Source: Clostridiales bacterium
Lineage (GTDB): Bacteria; Bacillota; Clostridia; Oscillospirales; CAG-272
Direction of reading: 5' to 3'
DNA: 9,622 bases
Assembly (NCBI GenBank): GCA_003522145.1
Contig: DPGD01000055.1
Coordinates: 1 to 9,622 of the forward strand
Part shown: positions 1-5,290 of the stretch, one piece after another
Position numbering within the stretch: position 1 is the stretch's first letter
How the letters are laid out: the number at the start of each line of letters is the position of its first letter
Position numbers and translations under genes: made by a program
The notes under the pieces: generated by a model
What the model was told of the DNA's origin: nothing
Seen by the model: the letters and a program-made list of their open reading frames with translations, nothing else
Databases searched by the model: none

Positions 1-226
1 CTATTTCATTTTACAATGAACCAAATTTCTCTGCATGGTGTTGAAGGCGGCAAAAAAGAGGGGCGGAGAGGAGCTTTTCATTGGAGCGGATTTTATGCGT
101 TCAATCAATACGCCGGACAGGATTCACAGAACGGGCCTTGGAGCCGTTGGTGAAAAATATTCCGGTGCAGTTTTTCGGCACACTGAATGGGTAGTCCAGC
201 GGGAGAAACGGTCAGTATTCCATCGG
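1..226. other. Stretch with no recognisable gene
   Basis: I see no supportable gene here on either strand. An open frame runs on the + strand from an ATG at 35, but it has no ribosome binding site, its product resembles nothing I know, and it runs through the promoter at 267-272. Near the left edge is a small inverted repeat, TTCATT (5-10) and AATGAA (15-20), which could be an operator or the remains of a terminator for something to the left. The stretch is probably an intergenic region cut by the window edge. Confidence 0.5.
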
Positions 227-254
227 TATTTTGAAAAAACGGCTTTTCAAAGTA
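227..254. promoter_or_regulatory. Palindromic operator-like inverted repeat overlapping the -35 region
   Basis: TTTGAAAA (230-237) and TTTTCAAA (244-251) form a perfect 8+8 inverted repeat around the 6-nt centre AACGGC. Two more symmetric pairs (T227/A254 and A228/T253) lie beyond a single mismatch. The right arm covers the place where the -35 hexamer should be (244-249) for the TATAAT at 267-272. No run of T follows either arm on its own strand and the arms are AT-rich, so an intrinsic terminator is unlikely. A dimeric repressor or activator site is the best reading. The protein that binds it is unknown. Confidence 0.5.
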
Positions 255-272
255 TGAAAATTGTGGTATAAT
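244..272 (+). promoter_or_regulatory. Extended -10 promoter for the two-component operon
   Basis: A perfect TATAAT at 267-272 is preceded by TGG, giving the extended -10 form TGnTATAAT. Seventeen bases upstream is TTTTCA (244-249), a 4/6 match to TTGACA. Transcription should start near 279. The next confident gene on this strand is the response regulator at 688, so the promoter would produce a leader of about 400 nt. The same string GTATAATCGG recurs at the second candidate promoter (5124-5133). Confidence 0.7.
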
Positions 273-310
273 CGGAGAAAGAGCGGGATTGCGTAGGAGA
301 GGGTCGAAAA

Positions 311-364
311 ATGAGGGCCGAAGATCGGAGGCCGCTTGACTGTCACAGTAGGCAGGAGTTTTAG
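311..364 (+). CDS. Possible 17-residue leader peptide
   Basis: An ATG at 311 lies 7 nt after the purine-rich string AGGAGAGGG (295-303) and opens a 17-codon frame, MRAEDRRPLDCHSRQEF, ending in TAG at 362-364. It would begin about 30 nt after the inferred transcription start. Its codons overlap the stem 331-369, the arrangement expected of a leader peptide whose translation changes RNA folding. Four of 17 residues are arginine, which is not enough to name an amino-acid signal. The frame could be chance, since so short a peptide has no family evidence. The ribosome binding site is the main support. Confidence 0.3.
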   Translation: MRAEDRRPLDCHSRQEF

Positions 365-586
365 GCGGCTGATGCGTTTTTTTGCCGTTGGTTTGCTTGC
401 GGCAGGGAGAATGATCCGGGCTTTTTATTTGGTCTCTGTCTGCCGGCTTCGGGCTTTGGGCTTTGGATCATTTTCAGTTCCTTTCCGGAACTTTTCGATT
501 GTTCCTTTAGGGCACTTTGAAAATTTCCTACACATCGTGCAGGGGTATTCCGGCCTCAGAACCCCGTTGCAAAGAGCCGAAACATA

Positions 587-602
587 CTTTGAATGTTCAG
601 AG
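587..602. repeat. Palindromic motif, copy 1 (upstream of response regulator)
   Basis: CTTTGAATGTTCAGAG matches the fully palindromic copy at 2524-2539 at 14 of 16 positions. Its core TGAA-TG-TTCA (590-599) is itself an inverted repeat. It ends 85 nt before the regulator ATG. It may be a transcription factor site or one end of an intergenic repeat family. Confidence 0.45.
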
Positions 603-625
603 ATACCCTTGTCGAGATACCCTTG
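600..625 (+). repeat. Tandem 12-bp direct repeat
   Basis: GAGATACCCTTG occurs at 600-611 and again at 614-625, a 14-nt period, partly overlapping palindromic motif copy 1. The string CGGGCAAGGCGG (631-642) just downstream is nearly the reverse complement of CCGCCCTTGCCCG at 5222-5234, with one base of length difference. This points to an intergenic repeat family rather than unique leader sequence. Confidence 0.55.
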
Positions 626-687
626 ATCTACGGGCAAGGCGGAGAGTCGAAACAAAAAACCGAAAAATGAAAGGACGGGAAGCAGGG

Positions 688-1362
688 ATGTTCCGTATTC
701 TGGTGGCTGATGACGATAAAAATACCCGTATACTCCTAAAAGCGGTGCTGGAAGGAGAGGGCTATACCGTGCTCCTGGCGGAGGATGGGGCGCTGGCTTT
801 GAAGGCCTTGGAAAGGGAGCATATTGACCTGGTGGTTTTGGACATCATGATGCCCCATATGGACGGGTATGAGTTCACAGAGGCTTTGCGGGAAAGCGGA
901 AGCGAGCTTCCCATTCTGATGGTTTCTGCCAAACAGCTTCCTGCAGACCGACACAAGGGGTTTTTGGTGGGTACAGACGATTACATCACCAAGCCCATCG
1001 ATGAAAAGGAGATGCTTTTGCGCATCAAAGCGTTGCTGCGCCGGGCCAAAATAGCCAACGAGCATCGGATCGAAGTGGGGACGGTGGTGCTGGATTACGA
1101 TGCCATGACGGTCAGCGGTCACGGTCGCGTTCAGGAATTGCCCCAAAAGGAGTTTCTGCTGCTCTACAAGCTGTTGTCCTATCCCGGAAAGATCTTTACG
1201 AGGATCCAGCTGATGGATGAAATCTGGGGCATGGATACCGACAGCGGCTGGGAAACGGTGACGGTACATATCGGCAGACTGCGCAAGCGCTTTGAAGGCT
1301 GGGAGGAATTCAGCATCGAATCGGTACGGGGGCTGGGCTATAAAGCGGTGAAGAAAGTTTAA
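688..1362 (+). CDS. OmpR/PhoB-family response regulator
   Basis: This 224-residue protein is the usual length for a receiver plus winged-helix regulator. The receiver domain (about 3-118) has the acidic pair D8-D9-D10, the phospho-acceptor D52 in VVLDIMMP, S80 as the switch hydroxyl residue and K102 in DDYITKP. The C-terminal DNA-binding domain (about 126-222) ends in the family's VRGLGYK signature (213-219), and the probable recognition helix contains TVTVHIGRLRKRF (190-202). It should be phosphorylated by the kinase encoded 10 nt downstream and act as a cytoplasmic transcription factor. I chose ATG 688 because the receiver domain begins there (MFRILVADDD) and AAGGACGGGAAGCAGGG lies just before it. 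An in-frame ATG at 667 lacks a ribosome site, and an earlier one at 517 would add unrelated residues from the leader. Target genes cannot be read from the sequence, and autoregulation is possible. Confidence 0.93.
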   Translation: MFRILVADDDKNTRILLKAVLEGEGYTVLLAEDGALALKALEREHIDLVVLDIMMPHMDGYEFTEALRESGSELPILMVSAKQLPADRHKGFLVGTDDYITKPIDEKEMLLRIKALLRRAKIANEHRIEVGTVVLDYDAMTVSGHGRVQELPQKEFLLLYKLLSYPGKIFTRIQLMDEIWGMDTDSGWETVTVHIGRLRKRFEGWEEFSIESVRGLGYKAVKKV

Positions 1363-1372
1363 GGAGGTTTTT

Positions 1373-2494
1373 ATGAACGGAAACCTGAAGGTGGACCTGA
1401 ACAAGAGAAGAAATCGGAAATCCAGAATGTCTTTGACATTGCTTTTTGCCGGTACGGTTTTTGCGATTCTGGTGGCGGTGCTGATCGTGGTGGGCGGATT
1501 TGCTCTTGTGATGGTCAACGCCGACATTATCACCGAAAGCGGTTTGGGCTTGGTCGACGGGAACACGCTGATTATGATGATCCTGCTGATCAGCGTTGGC
1601 ATCGGGGCGGTGTTCGCCTTTCTTTTTGGCCGTCTGTTTATGAAGCCCATCAATATTGTGATCAATAAACTGAACCGTTTGGCAACCGGAGATTTCACCG
1701 CCCGTATTCATTTTGACTCTGTTTTTTCCAAACATCCGACGGTAGCGGAGCTTACCGACAGCTTCAACACGATGGCCTCCGAACTGGAAAAAACCGAAAT
1801 GCTCCGCTCGGATTTTGTCAATGACTTTTCCCATGAATTCAAAACGCCCATTGTTTCGATTGCCGGCTTTGCAAGGCTCTTGAAAAACGAAACTCTGGAC
1901 CGGGAGCAGAGAAGGGAATATCTGAACATTATTGAGGAGGAATCCCTGCGCCTTTCCGATATGGCAACCAATGTGCTGAATCTGGCCAAGGTGGAGAATC
2001 AGCAAATACTCTCCAATGTTTCGGCCTTTAATCTTTCGGAGCAGGTGCGCAACTGTTTTCTCCAGCTGGAGGACAAGTGGAGCGGAAAAAATCTGGATGC
2101 GGATTTTGATTTCGGAGAGGTTCAGATCTGCGGCAATGAGGAGCTACTGCGGCAGGTTTGGCTGAATCTTTTGGACAATGCCGTAAAGTTTACGCCCTAT
2201 GGAGGCGAAGTCCGGATAAAAATTGAGGAGCGGGAGGACAGCGTTTGCGTTTCAGTGATCAATACCGGCAGTACGGTGGTGCCTGAGAATAGGGAGCGGA
2301 TTTTCCGAAAATTCTTCCAGGAGGACCGTTCTCACTCCACCAAGGGAAACGGAATCGGTTTGGCTGTAGTCCGGCAGATCGTGAATCTGCACGGCGGGAG
2401 CGTGTGGGTCGAGTCGGGACAGGATTGCACGACCTTCAAGGTTCTCCTTCCGAAAACCGCCGATGAAAGGACGGGGACCTTAAAAAATTCATAG
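1373..2494 (+). CDS. Membrane sensor histidine kinase, partner of the upstream regulator
   Basis: This 373-residue kinase has two membrane segments (about 22-48 and 66-88), a HAMP linker (about 88-140) and a HisKA dimerisation domain with the phospho-acceptor H154 in DFSHEFKTP. A HATPase_c domain follows, with the N box at 265-273 (NLLDNAVKF), an F box near 310-315 and a G2 box GNGIGLAVV (325-333). The G1 box reads NTG (297-299) instead of DxG, a variant common in Firmicute kinases of the VanS-like type, so activity is still expected. Only about 17 residues lie outside the membrane, which is typical of intramembrane-sensing kinases that often report on the cell envelope or on a partner transporter. 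No such transporter is in the window. The ribosome site AAGGAGG (1361-1367) overlaps the regulator stop codon, so the two genes are co-transcribed and probably translationally linked. Confidence 0.94.
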   Translation: MNGNLKVDLNKRRNRKSRMSLTLLFAGTVFAILVAVLIVVGGFALVMVNADIITESGLGLVDGNTLIMMILLISVGIGAVFAFLFGRLFMKPINIVINKLNRLATGDFTARIHFDSVFSKHPTVAELTDSFNTMASELEKTEMLRSDFVNDFSHEFKTPIVSIAGFARLLKNETLDREQRREYLNIIEEESLRLSDMATNVLNLAKVENQQILSNVSAFNLSEQVRNCFLQLEDKWSGKNLDADFDFGEVQICGNEELLRQVWLNLLDNAVKFTPYGGEVRIKIEEREDSVCVSVINTGSTVVPENRERIFRKFFQEDRSHSTKGNGIGLAVVRQIVNLHGGSVWVESGQDCTTFKVLLPKTADERTGTLKNS

Positions 2495-2523
2495 CATGTC
2501 CGAACCGCTTGCCGTGGGGCGCA

Positions 2524-2539
2524 CTCTGAATTTTCAGAG
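2524..2539. repeat. Palindromic motif, copy 2 (upstream of plsC)
   Basis: CTCTGAATTTTCAGAG has perfect 7-bp arms around two bases. A smaller inverted repeat, CCTGA-AG-TCAGG (2543-2554), follows directly. The 14-nt string GAATTTTCAGAGGT (2528-2541) recurs exactly at 5243-5256. The flanking TTGCCGTGGGG also resembles the sequence before the 5243 copy. As a terminator for the kinase gene it is weak because no T-run follows. Confidence 0.5.
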
Positions 2540-2564
2540 GTCCCTGAAGTCAGGAAAAGTTTCG

Positions 2565-2576
2565 TTTCAGTTTAGA
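2565..2576 (+). repeat. 12-nt motif shared with the region before degV, copy 1
   Basis: TTTCAGTTTAGA occurs here, 54 nt before the plsC start, and again exactly at 3376-3387, before degV. A weak -10-like hexamer follows within each (TAGATT here, TAGAAT in the second), but no good -35 is present. I can only say it is a shared motif in the two lipid-gene upstream regions. Confidence 0.35.
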
Positions 2577-2630
2577 TTCTTTTGCAAAATAGAGGGGAAA
2601 TGAAGAACTCCGGAAGAAGGGGAAAAGTGT

Positions 2631-3362
2631 ATGTGGATTTTGGTGGGTATTTTTCTCGGAGTTTTCGGAGTGATTTTGCTCTATCTTTTGGTGTTGCTTG
2701 TAGCCTCTCTTTGGGTGAAGCCCGGCAAGGAGTATGAAAAATACAGTTCCTTTTACGGTTGGCTTGTGGTCAGTGCGGCGGCGATCGCTCTGTTTCTCGG
2801 ACGAGTCAGAGTGAAGGTGTCCGGCCTGGAGAAGATTCCGAAAAAGGGAAGATTCTTATTTGTCTGCAATCATTTGTCCAACTATGATCCGGTGGTGGTG
2901 TGGCGGTATCTTCCCGGAAGTCGGGTGGCCTTTCTTTGCAAAAAAGAGGTTTTTTCCATACCGGTTTTGGGAAAGCTGATTCAGAAATGCTGTTTTCGAG
3001 TGATGGACCGGGAGAATGTGCGAAATGCACTGACCGCCATCGGTAAGTCTGCCGAGTTGCTTGAAAGAGGCGAGGTGTCTATCGGGGTGTACCCGGAAGG
3101 GCGCCGGAATACCGAAGAGGGAACAGCACTGCTGCCCTTTCACAACGGGGTATTTAAGATCGCCGAAAGGGCGAAAGTGCCGGTTGTGGTGGCCACGGTG
3201 AAAAATACCGATCGTGTTCATCGGAACTTCCCGTGGCATCGGACTACTGTTTATTTTGACATTCTGGAGGTTTTGGACGAGCAGTGGATCGGGGAAGTGA
3301 GAACTGCGGATATATCTGCGCGGGTGCAGGAATTGATGACGGAAAGCCTGTTGAAAAAATAA
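2631..3362 (+). CDS. plsC: PlsC-type 1-acylglycerol-3-phosphate O-acyltransferase
   Basis: This 243-residue membrane-bound acyltransferase should add the second acyl chain to lysophosphatidic acid, giving phosphatidic acid on the cytoplasmic face of the membrane. A hydrophobic segment (about 2-28) and a possible second one (43-57) precede the catalytic domain. The catalytic HX4D motif is H81-L-S-N-Y-D86. The glycerol-phosphate-binding motif is YPEGRRN (154-160), a variant of the usual FPEGTRS, and the fourth motif begins at V183-P184. ATG 2631 is chosen because AAGGGG (2617-2622) stands 8 nt before it and the protein starts directly with the membrane segment. The next two genes, a DegV-type fatty-acid carrier and PlsY, act earlier in the same pathway, which supports the assignment. 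Acyl-donor preference (acyl-ACP or acyl-CoA) cannot be read from the sequence. Some PlsC paralogues act on other lysophospholipids. Confidence 0.88.
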   Translation: MWILVGIFLGVFGVILLYLLVLLVASLWVKPGKEYEKYSSFYGWLVVSAAAIALFLGRVRVKVSGLEKIPKKGRFLFVCNHLSNYDPVVVWRYLPGSRVAFLCKKEVFSIPVLGKLIQKCCFRVMDRENVRNALTAIGKSAELLERGEVSIGVYPEGRRNTEEGTALLPFHNGVFKIAERAKVPVVVATVKNTDRVHRNFPWHRTTVYFDILEVLDEQWIGEVRTADISARVQELMTESLLKK

Positions 3363-3375
3363 AGAATAAGTTTTT

Positions 3376-3387
3376 TTTCAGTTTAGA
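3376..3387 (+). repeat. 12-nt motif shared with the region before plsC, copy 2
   Basis: TTTCAGTTTAGA lies 14 nt after the plsC stop codon, following a run of eight T. TAGAAT (3384-3389) within and after it matches TATAAT at 5 of 6 positions, but the bases expected for a -35 box are poor. Downstream, GAAACT (3411-3416) and AGTTTC (3423-3428) form a perfect 6-bp hairpin just before the degV ribosome site, which could affect translation. Confidence 0.35.
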
Positions 3388-3449
3388 ATCCAGTGCTACC
3401 CTCAAGGCCGGAAACTGAGATGAGTTTCGTTATGAGGAGGAGCATGAAT

Positions 3450-4343
3450 ATGAGAGAAGTTAAGATCATTACCGATTCCTGTTCGGATTTGACTACAGAG
3501 TTGATGGAGCGTTACAGCATCGACTATGCGTTGATGAACACCGTTTTGGAGGGAAAAACCAGTCCGGCCTCCTTATCCTGGACCAAGGAGGAGGTACATG
3601 CCTTTTATGGACGGATGCGCAATGGCCAGCGGATCACCACCACCCAGGTTCCGGTTGAGGAGTTCCGCAGAGTGTTCACCAAATATTTGGCTGACGGGCA
3701 GGACATCGTGTACATCGCCTGTTCCTCCAAGCAATCCGGTTCGGTCAATACCGCCCGGGTGGTGTCGGAGGAGCTGCTGAAGGACTATCCGGGAGCCTCT
3801 GTATACTGTGTGGATTCGCTGAATGCCTGCTTGGGCGAGGGAGCGCTTGCCATTGAGGCGGCAAAGCTGGCAGAAACCGGCATCGGCGCAGAAGAGGTCT
3901 TTAAAAAGGTTCAGGCAATGCGTAAAAGGGTGAACGAATACTGCACCGTGCATTCACTGGAATTCCTTCGGCGTGCCGGCAGGGTCAAGGGGCCGGCGGC
4001 ATTTTTCGGCAATCTGATGGGGGTGAAGCCCATCATTGTGGCCGATGCGGACGGCGCACAGGCGGCGTTCAAAAAGGTGAAGGGAAGGCAGGCTTCTTTC
4101 AGGGAAATCGTAGCACTGTTGAAGGAAAGCATTGTAAATCCGGAGGAGCAGACCATTTATCTGGCTCACGCCGACTGTTCCGAAGAGGAAGTGGAGGAAC
4201 TGAAGGCACTGGTCAAAGCCGAAATTCCCTGCAAGGAGATTTTTGTGGGCTACATCGGTCCCATTATCGGTGCTTCCATCGGACCGGATGCCGTTGCGCT
4301 GATCGGCTTCGGAAAAGAGGTCACTTTCCGGGCTGCGGAATAA
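3450..4343 (+). CDS. DegV-family fatty-acid-binding protein (FakB-like)
   Basis: This 297-residue cytoplasmic protein is the usual length for DegV. Known members hold a single fatty acid, and FakB members present it to the kinase FakA, which makes acyl-phosphate. Visible family blocks are IITDSCSDL (6-14), the TTTQVP loop (63-68), SSKQSGSVNTA (92-102), HSLEFLRRAGRV (168-179) and IGPIIGASIGPD (269-280). In the last block many relatives have His-x-Gly-Pro-Gly, while here S276 replaces His and D280 the final Gly, so fatty-acid head-group contacts may differ. ATG 3450 is chosen over ATG 3444 because AGGAGG (3435-3440) is 9 nt from the former and only 3 nt from the latter. Its place between plsC and plsY supports a role in feeding fatty acids into phosphatidic acid. 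FakA is not in the window, so calling it fakB would go beyond the evidence. Confidence 0.88.
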   Translation: MREVKIITDSCSDLTTELMERYSIDYALMNTVLEGKTSPASLSWTKEEVHAFYGRMRNGQRITTTQVPVEEFRRVFTKYLADGQDIVYIACSSKQSGSVNTARVVSEELLKDYPGASVYCVDSLNACLGEGALAIEAAKLAETGIGAEEVFKKVQAMRKRVNEYCTVHSLEFLRRAGRVKGPAAFFGNLMGVKPIIVADADGAQAAFKKVKGRQASFREIVALLKESIVNPEEQTIYLAHADCSEEEVEELKALVKAEIPCKEIFVGYIGPIIGASIGPDAVALIGFGKEVTFRAAE

Positions 4344-4358
4344 TAGAGAAGGATTGTG

Positions 4359-4394
4359 CAGGGGCTGCCGCAGAATGAATTTGCGGCAACCCTG
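4359..4394 (+). other. Strong stem-loop between degV and plsY
   Basis: CAGGG (4359-4363) pairs with CCCTG (4390-4394), and TGCCGCA (4366-4372) with TGCGGCA (4382-4388). There is a small internal loop (GC opposite A) and a 9-nt loop. Only three T follow, so it is at best a weak terminator and may instead limit read-through or protect the RNA. A second stem (4410-4434: TTTT+CGCT with AGCG+AAAA, one mismatch) lies downstream, before the plsY ribosome site. The string GTGCAGGGG at 4356-4364 also opens the hairpin at 537-571, which suggests a shared repeat. Confidence 0.5.
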
Positions 4395-4458
4395 TTTGCC
4401 GAAATAGAACTTTTGCGCTCTTTTAGCGAAAAAGGTCGAAGAAGGGAGAATTCCAACG

Positions 4459-5088
4459 ATGAAAATTGCATTTTTTCCGCTGATGGCGCTGTTTGCCTAT
4501 CTGATTTCCGGACTGAATCCTGCGATCATTCTGTCAAAAATGATTTATCATCAGGATATAAGGGAGCTGGGCAGCAAAAATCCGGGTTTTACCAACTTTA
4601 AAAGAGCCTTCGGAGGCAGGTATGCATGGATCGTCTTTTTCTTGGATATTTTTAAGGGAGCGGTGGTATCGGTAGTTGCCGGACTGCTTGCACGGACCTA
4701 TCTGGGAGATTGGCAGTTAGGTGTGGCCTACGCCGGCATTTTTGCGCTGTTGGGGCACGCTTTTCCGGTGGAATACGGCTTCAAGGGCGGAAAAGGGTTT
4801 TTGGTCTGCTTTTCTACGGTCTGGTTCATTGATTGGAGAGCGGGACTGATTGCCTTTGGCGTATTGGCGCTTTTGCTCTTATCCACCAAGTATATGTCAC
4901 TCTCCACCATGCTGTCGCTGGCGGCCGGGGCGGTTTCCATTGCTCTTTTCGGAGCAGGGCTGCCGGCATGTCTGCTGTATACCGCCGGAGTGCTGTTTGT
5001 AGTGGCAAGGCATCATGAGAACATCCGCCGTCTGGTGAACGGGACGGAAAGTCGGTTTTTCTTCGGAGGGAAGAAAAAAGAGAACTGA
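4459..5088 (+). CDS. plsY: PlsY acyl-phosphate:glycerol-3-phosphate acyltransferase
   Basis: This 209-residue integral membrane enzyme transfers the acyl group from acyl-phosphate to glycerol-3-phosphate, the first acylation of phospholipid synthesis in most bacteria. Hydrophobic segments are visible near 4-26, 56-80, 86-105, 115-141 and 150-184. Family motifs are complete: S17-G18 followed by DIRELGSKNPGFTNFKR (33-49); GHAFP and FKGGKG (99-113), a glycine-rich loop thought to bind the phosphate; and HHENIRRLVNGTE (185-197). The tail is lysine-rich. AAGGGAG (4442-4448) precedes the ATG with a 10-nt spacer. It follows degV by 115 nt with a strong hairpin between them, so its expression may be partly uncoupled from plsC and degV. 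Acyl-phosphate would come from PlsX or FakAB encoded elsewhere. Confidence 0.95.
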   Translation: MKIAFFPLMALFAYLISGLNPAIILSKMIYHQDIRELGSKNPGFTNFKRAFGGRYAWIVFFLDIFKGAVVSVVAGLLARTYLGDWQLGVAYAGIFALLGHAFPVEYGFKGGKGFLVCFSTVWFIDWRAGLIAFGVLALLLLSTKYMSLSTMLSLAAGAVSIALFGAGLPACLLYTAGVLFVVARHHENIRRLVNGTESRFFFGGKKKEN

Positions 5089-5101
5089 ACGAATGCAATA
5101 A

Positions 5102-5130
5102 GGGTACCCCCTCAAAATTCCAAGTATAAT
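5102..5130 (+). promoter_or_regulatory. Candidate promoter for the activase-dehydratase gene
   Basis: TATAAT at 5125-5130 is a perfect -10, but there is no recognisable TTGACA at the right spacing and no TGn extension. The expected -35 position falls on the 8-nt palindrome GGGTACCC (5102-5109), which may mark an activator site or be chance. GTATAATCGG (5124-5133) repeats the -10 context of the promoter at 267. Transcription from here would give a leader of roughly 150 nt. Confidence 0.4.
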
Positions 5131-5150
5131 CGGCGAGCCGTCCTATTGAA

Positions 5151-5241
5151 GAACGAAGCGCAAAAAAACGAAGGAATTCTTTGTGTATGAAAGTTTTTTG
5201 CAACGAAGTTCTGCGGCAAAGCCGCCCTTGCCCGATGCGGG
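5151..5241 (+). repeat. Structured, repeat-like leader upstream of the activase-dehydratase gene
   Basis: A long imperfect stem pairs GCAAAAAA...C (5160-5169) with GTTTTTTGC (5193-5201), one A bulged. An outer stem pairs GAAC (5151-5154) with GTTC (5208-5211). Two short hairpins follow: GCGGC-AAA-GCCGC (5213-5225) and CCCG-ATG-CGGG (5231-5241). No T-run follows, so these are not terminators. The block adjoins copy 3 of the palindromic motif. Part of it is nearly the reverse complement of 631-642, which suggests an interspersed palindromic element rather than a dedicated riboswitch. Confidence 0.45.
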
Positions 5242-5256
5242 GGAATTTTCAGAGGT
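5239..5256. repeat. Palindromic motif, copy 3 (upstream of activase-dehydratase gene)
   Basis: GAATTTTCAGAGGT at 5243-5256 is an exact 14-nt match to 2528-2541. The left arm that makes the plsC copy palindromic (CTCT) is replaced here by GGGG. It ends 34 nt before the ATG at 5291. Confidence 0.5.
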
Positions 5257-5290
5257 GTCCACAAGGTAGAAAATAATCCCGGAGGCGTCT

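Larger units (their letters stand above)
279..687 (+). promoter_or_regulatory. Long, hairpin-rich 5' leader of the response regulator gene
   Basis: This stretch lies between the inferred transcription start and the regulator ATG. Inverted repeats seen by eye are: GCCGC (331-335) with GCGGC (365-369), enclosing ACTGT/ACAGT (339-349); an 11-bp stem with one G-U pair, 407-417 with 465-475; AGTTCC (476-481) with GGAACT (487-492), followed by TTT; TGCA+GGGGT (538-546) with ACCCC+TGCA (561-571), with a 2-nt bulge; and CCTTG (621-625) with CAAGG (635-639). I find no consensus of a known riboswitch, T-box, tmRNA or RNase P RNA. It may be a cis-acting leader, an unrecognised small RNA, or intergenic repeats that happen to be palindromic. 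Folding has not been computed. Confidence 0.4.

Noticed and set aside
35..271. 78-codon + strand frame at the left edge
   Set aside because: It has no ribosome binding site, no recognisable family, and its end overlaps the perfect TATAAT and the palindrome, so it would not be expressed from the visible promoter.
331..383. Intrinsic terminator formed by 331-369 and the T-run at 377-383
   Set aside because: Seven bases separate the stem from the T-run and the stem base is only 5 bp, so a standard terminator is not supported. It is kept only as part of the attenuation idea.
336..655. Overlapping + and - strand frames in the leader (336-626 and 425-655)
   Set aside because: The + frame starts with TTG without a ribosome site. 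The - frame contains a CxxC-like stretch that looked interesting, but it reads through the tandem repeat and hairpins and has no start signal.
517..687. N-terminal extension of the response regulator from ATG 517
   Set aside because: It would add 57 residues unlike any receiver domain, encoded by repeat-rich leader sequence. The conserved domain begins at ATG 688.
736..1698. A 320-codon - strand frame opposite the regulator and kinase
   Set aside because: It covers the strongly conserved receiver and winged-helix codons and the start of the kinase on the other strand. Its product is low-complexity and unlike any family.
2261..2269. Loss of the G1-box aspartate in the histidine kinase (NTG)
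   Set aside because: The variant is common in active Firmicute kinases and all other boxes are intact, so I do not treat it as evidence of a dead kinase.
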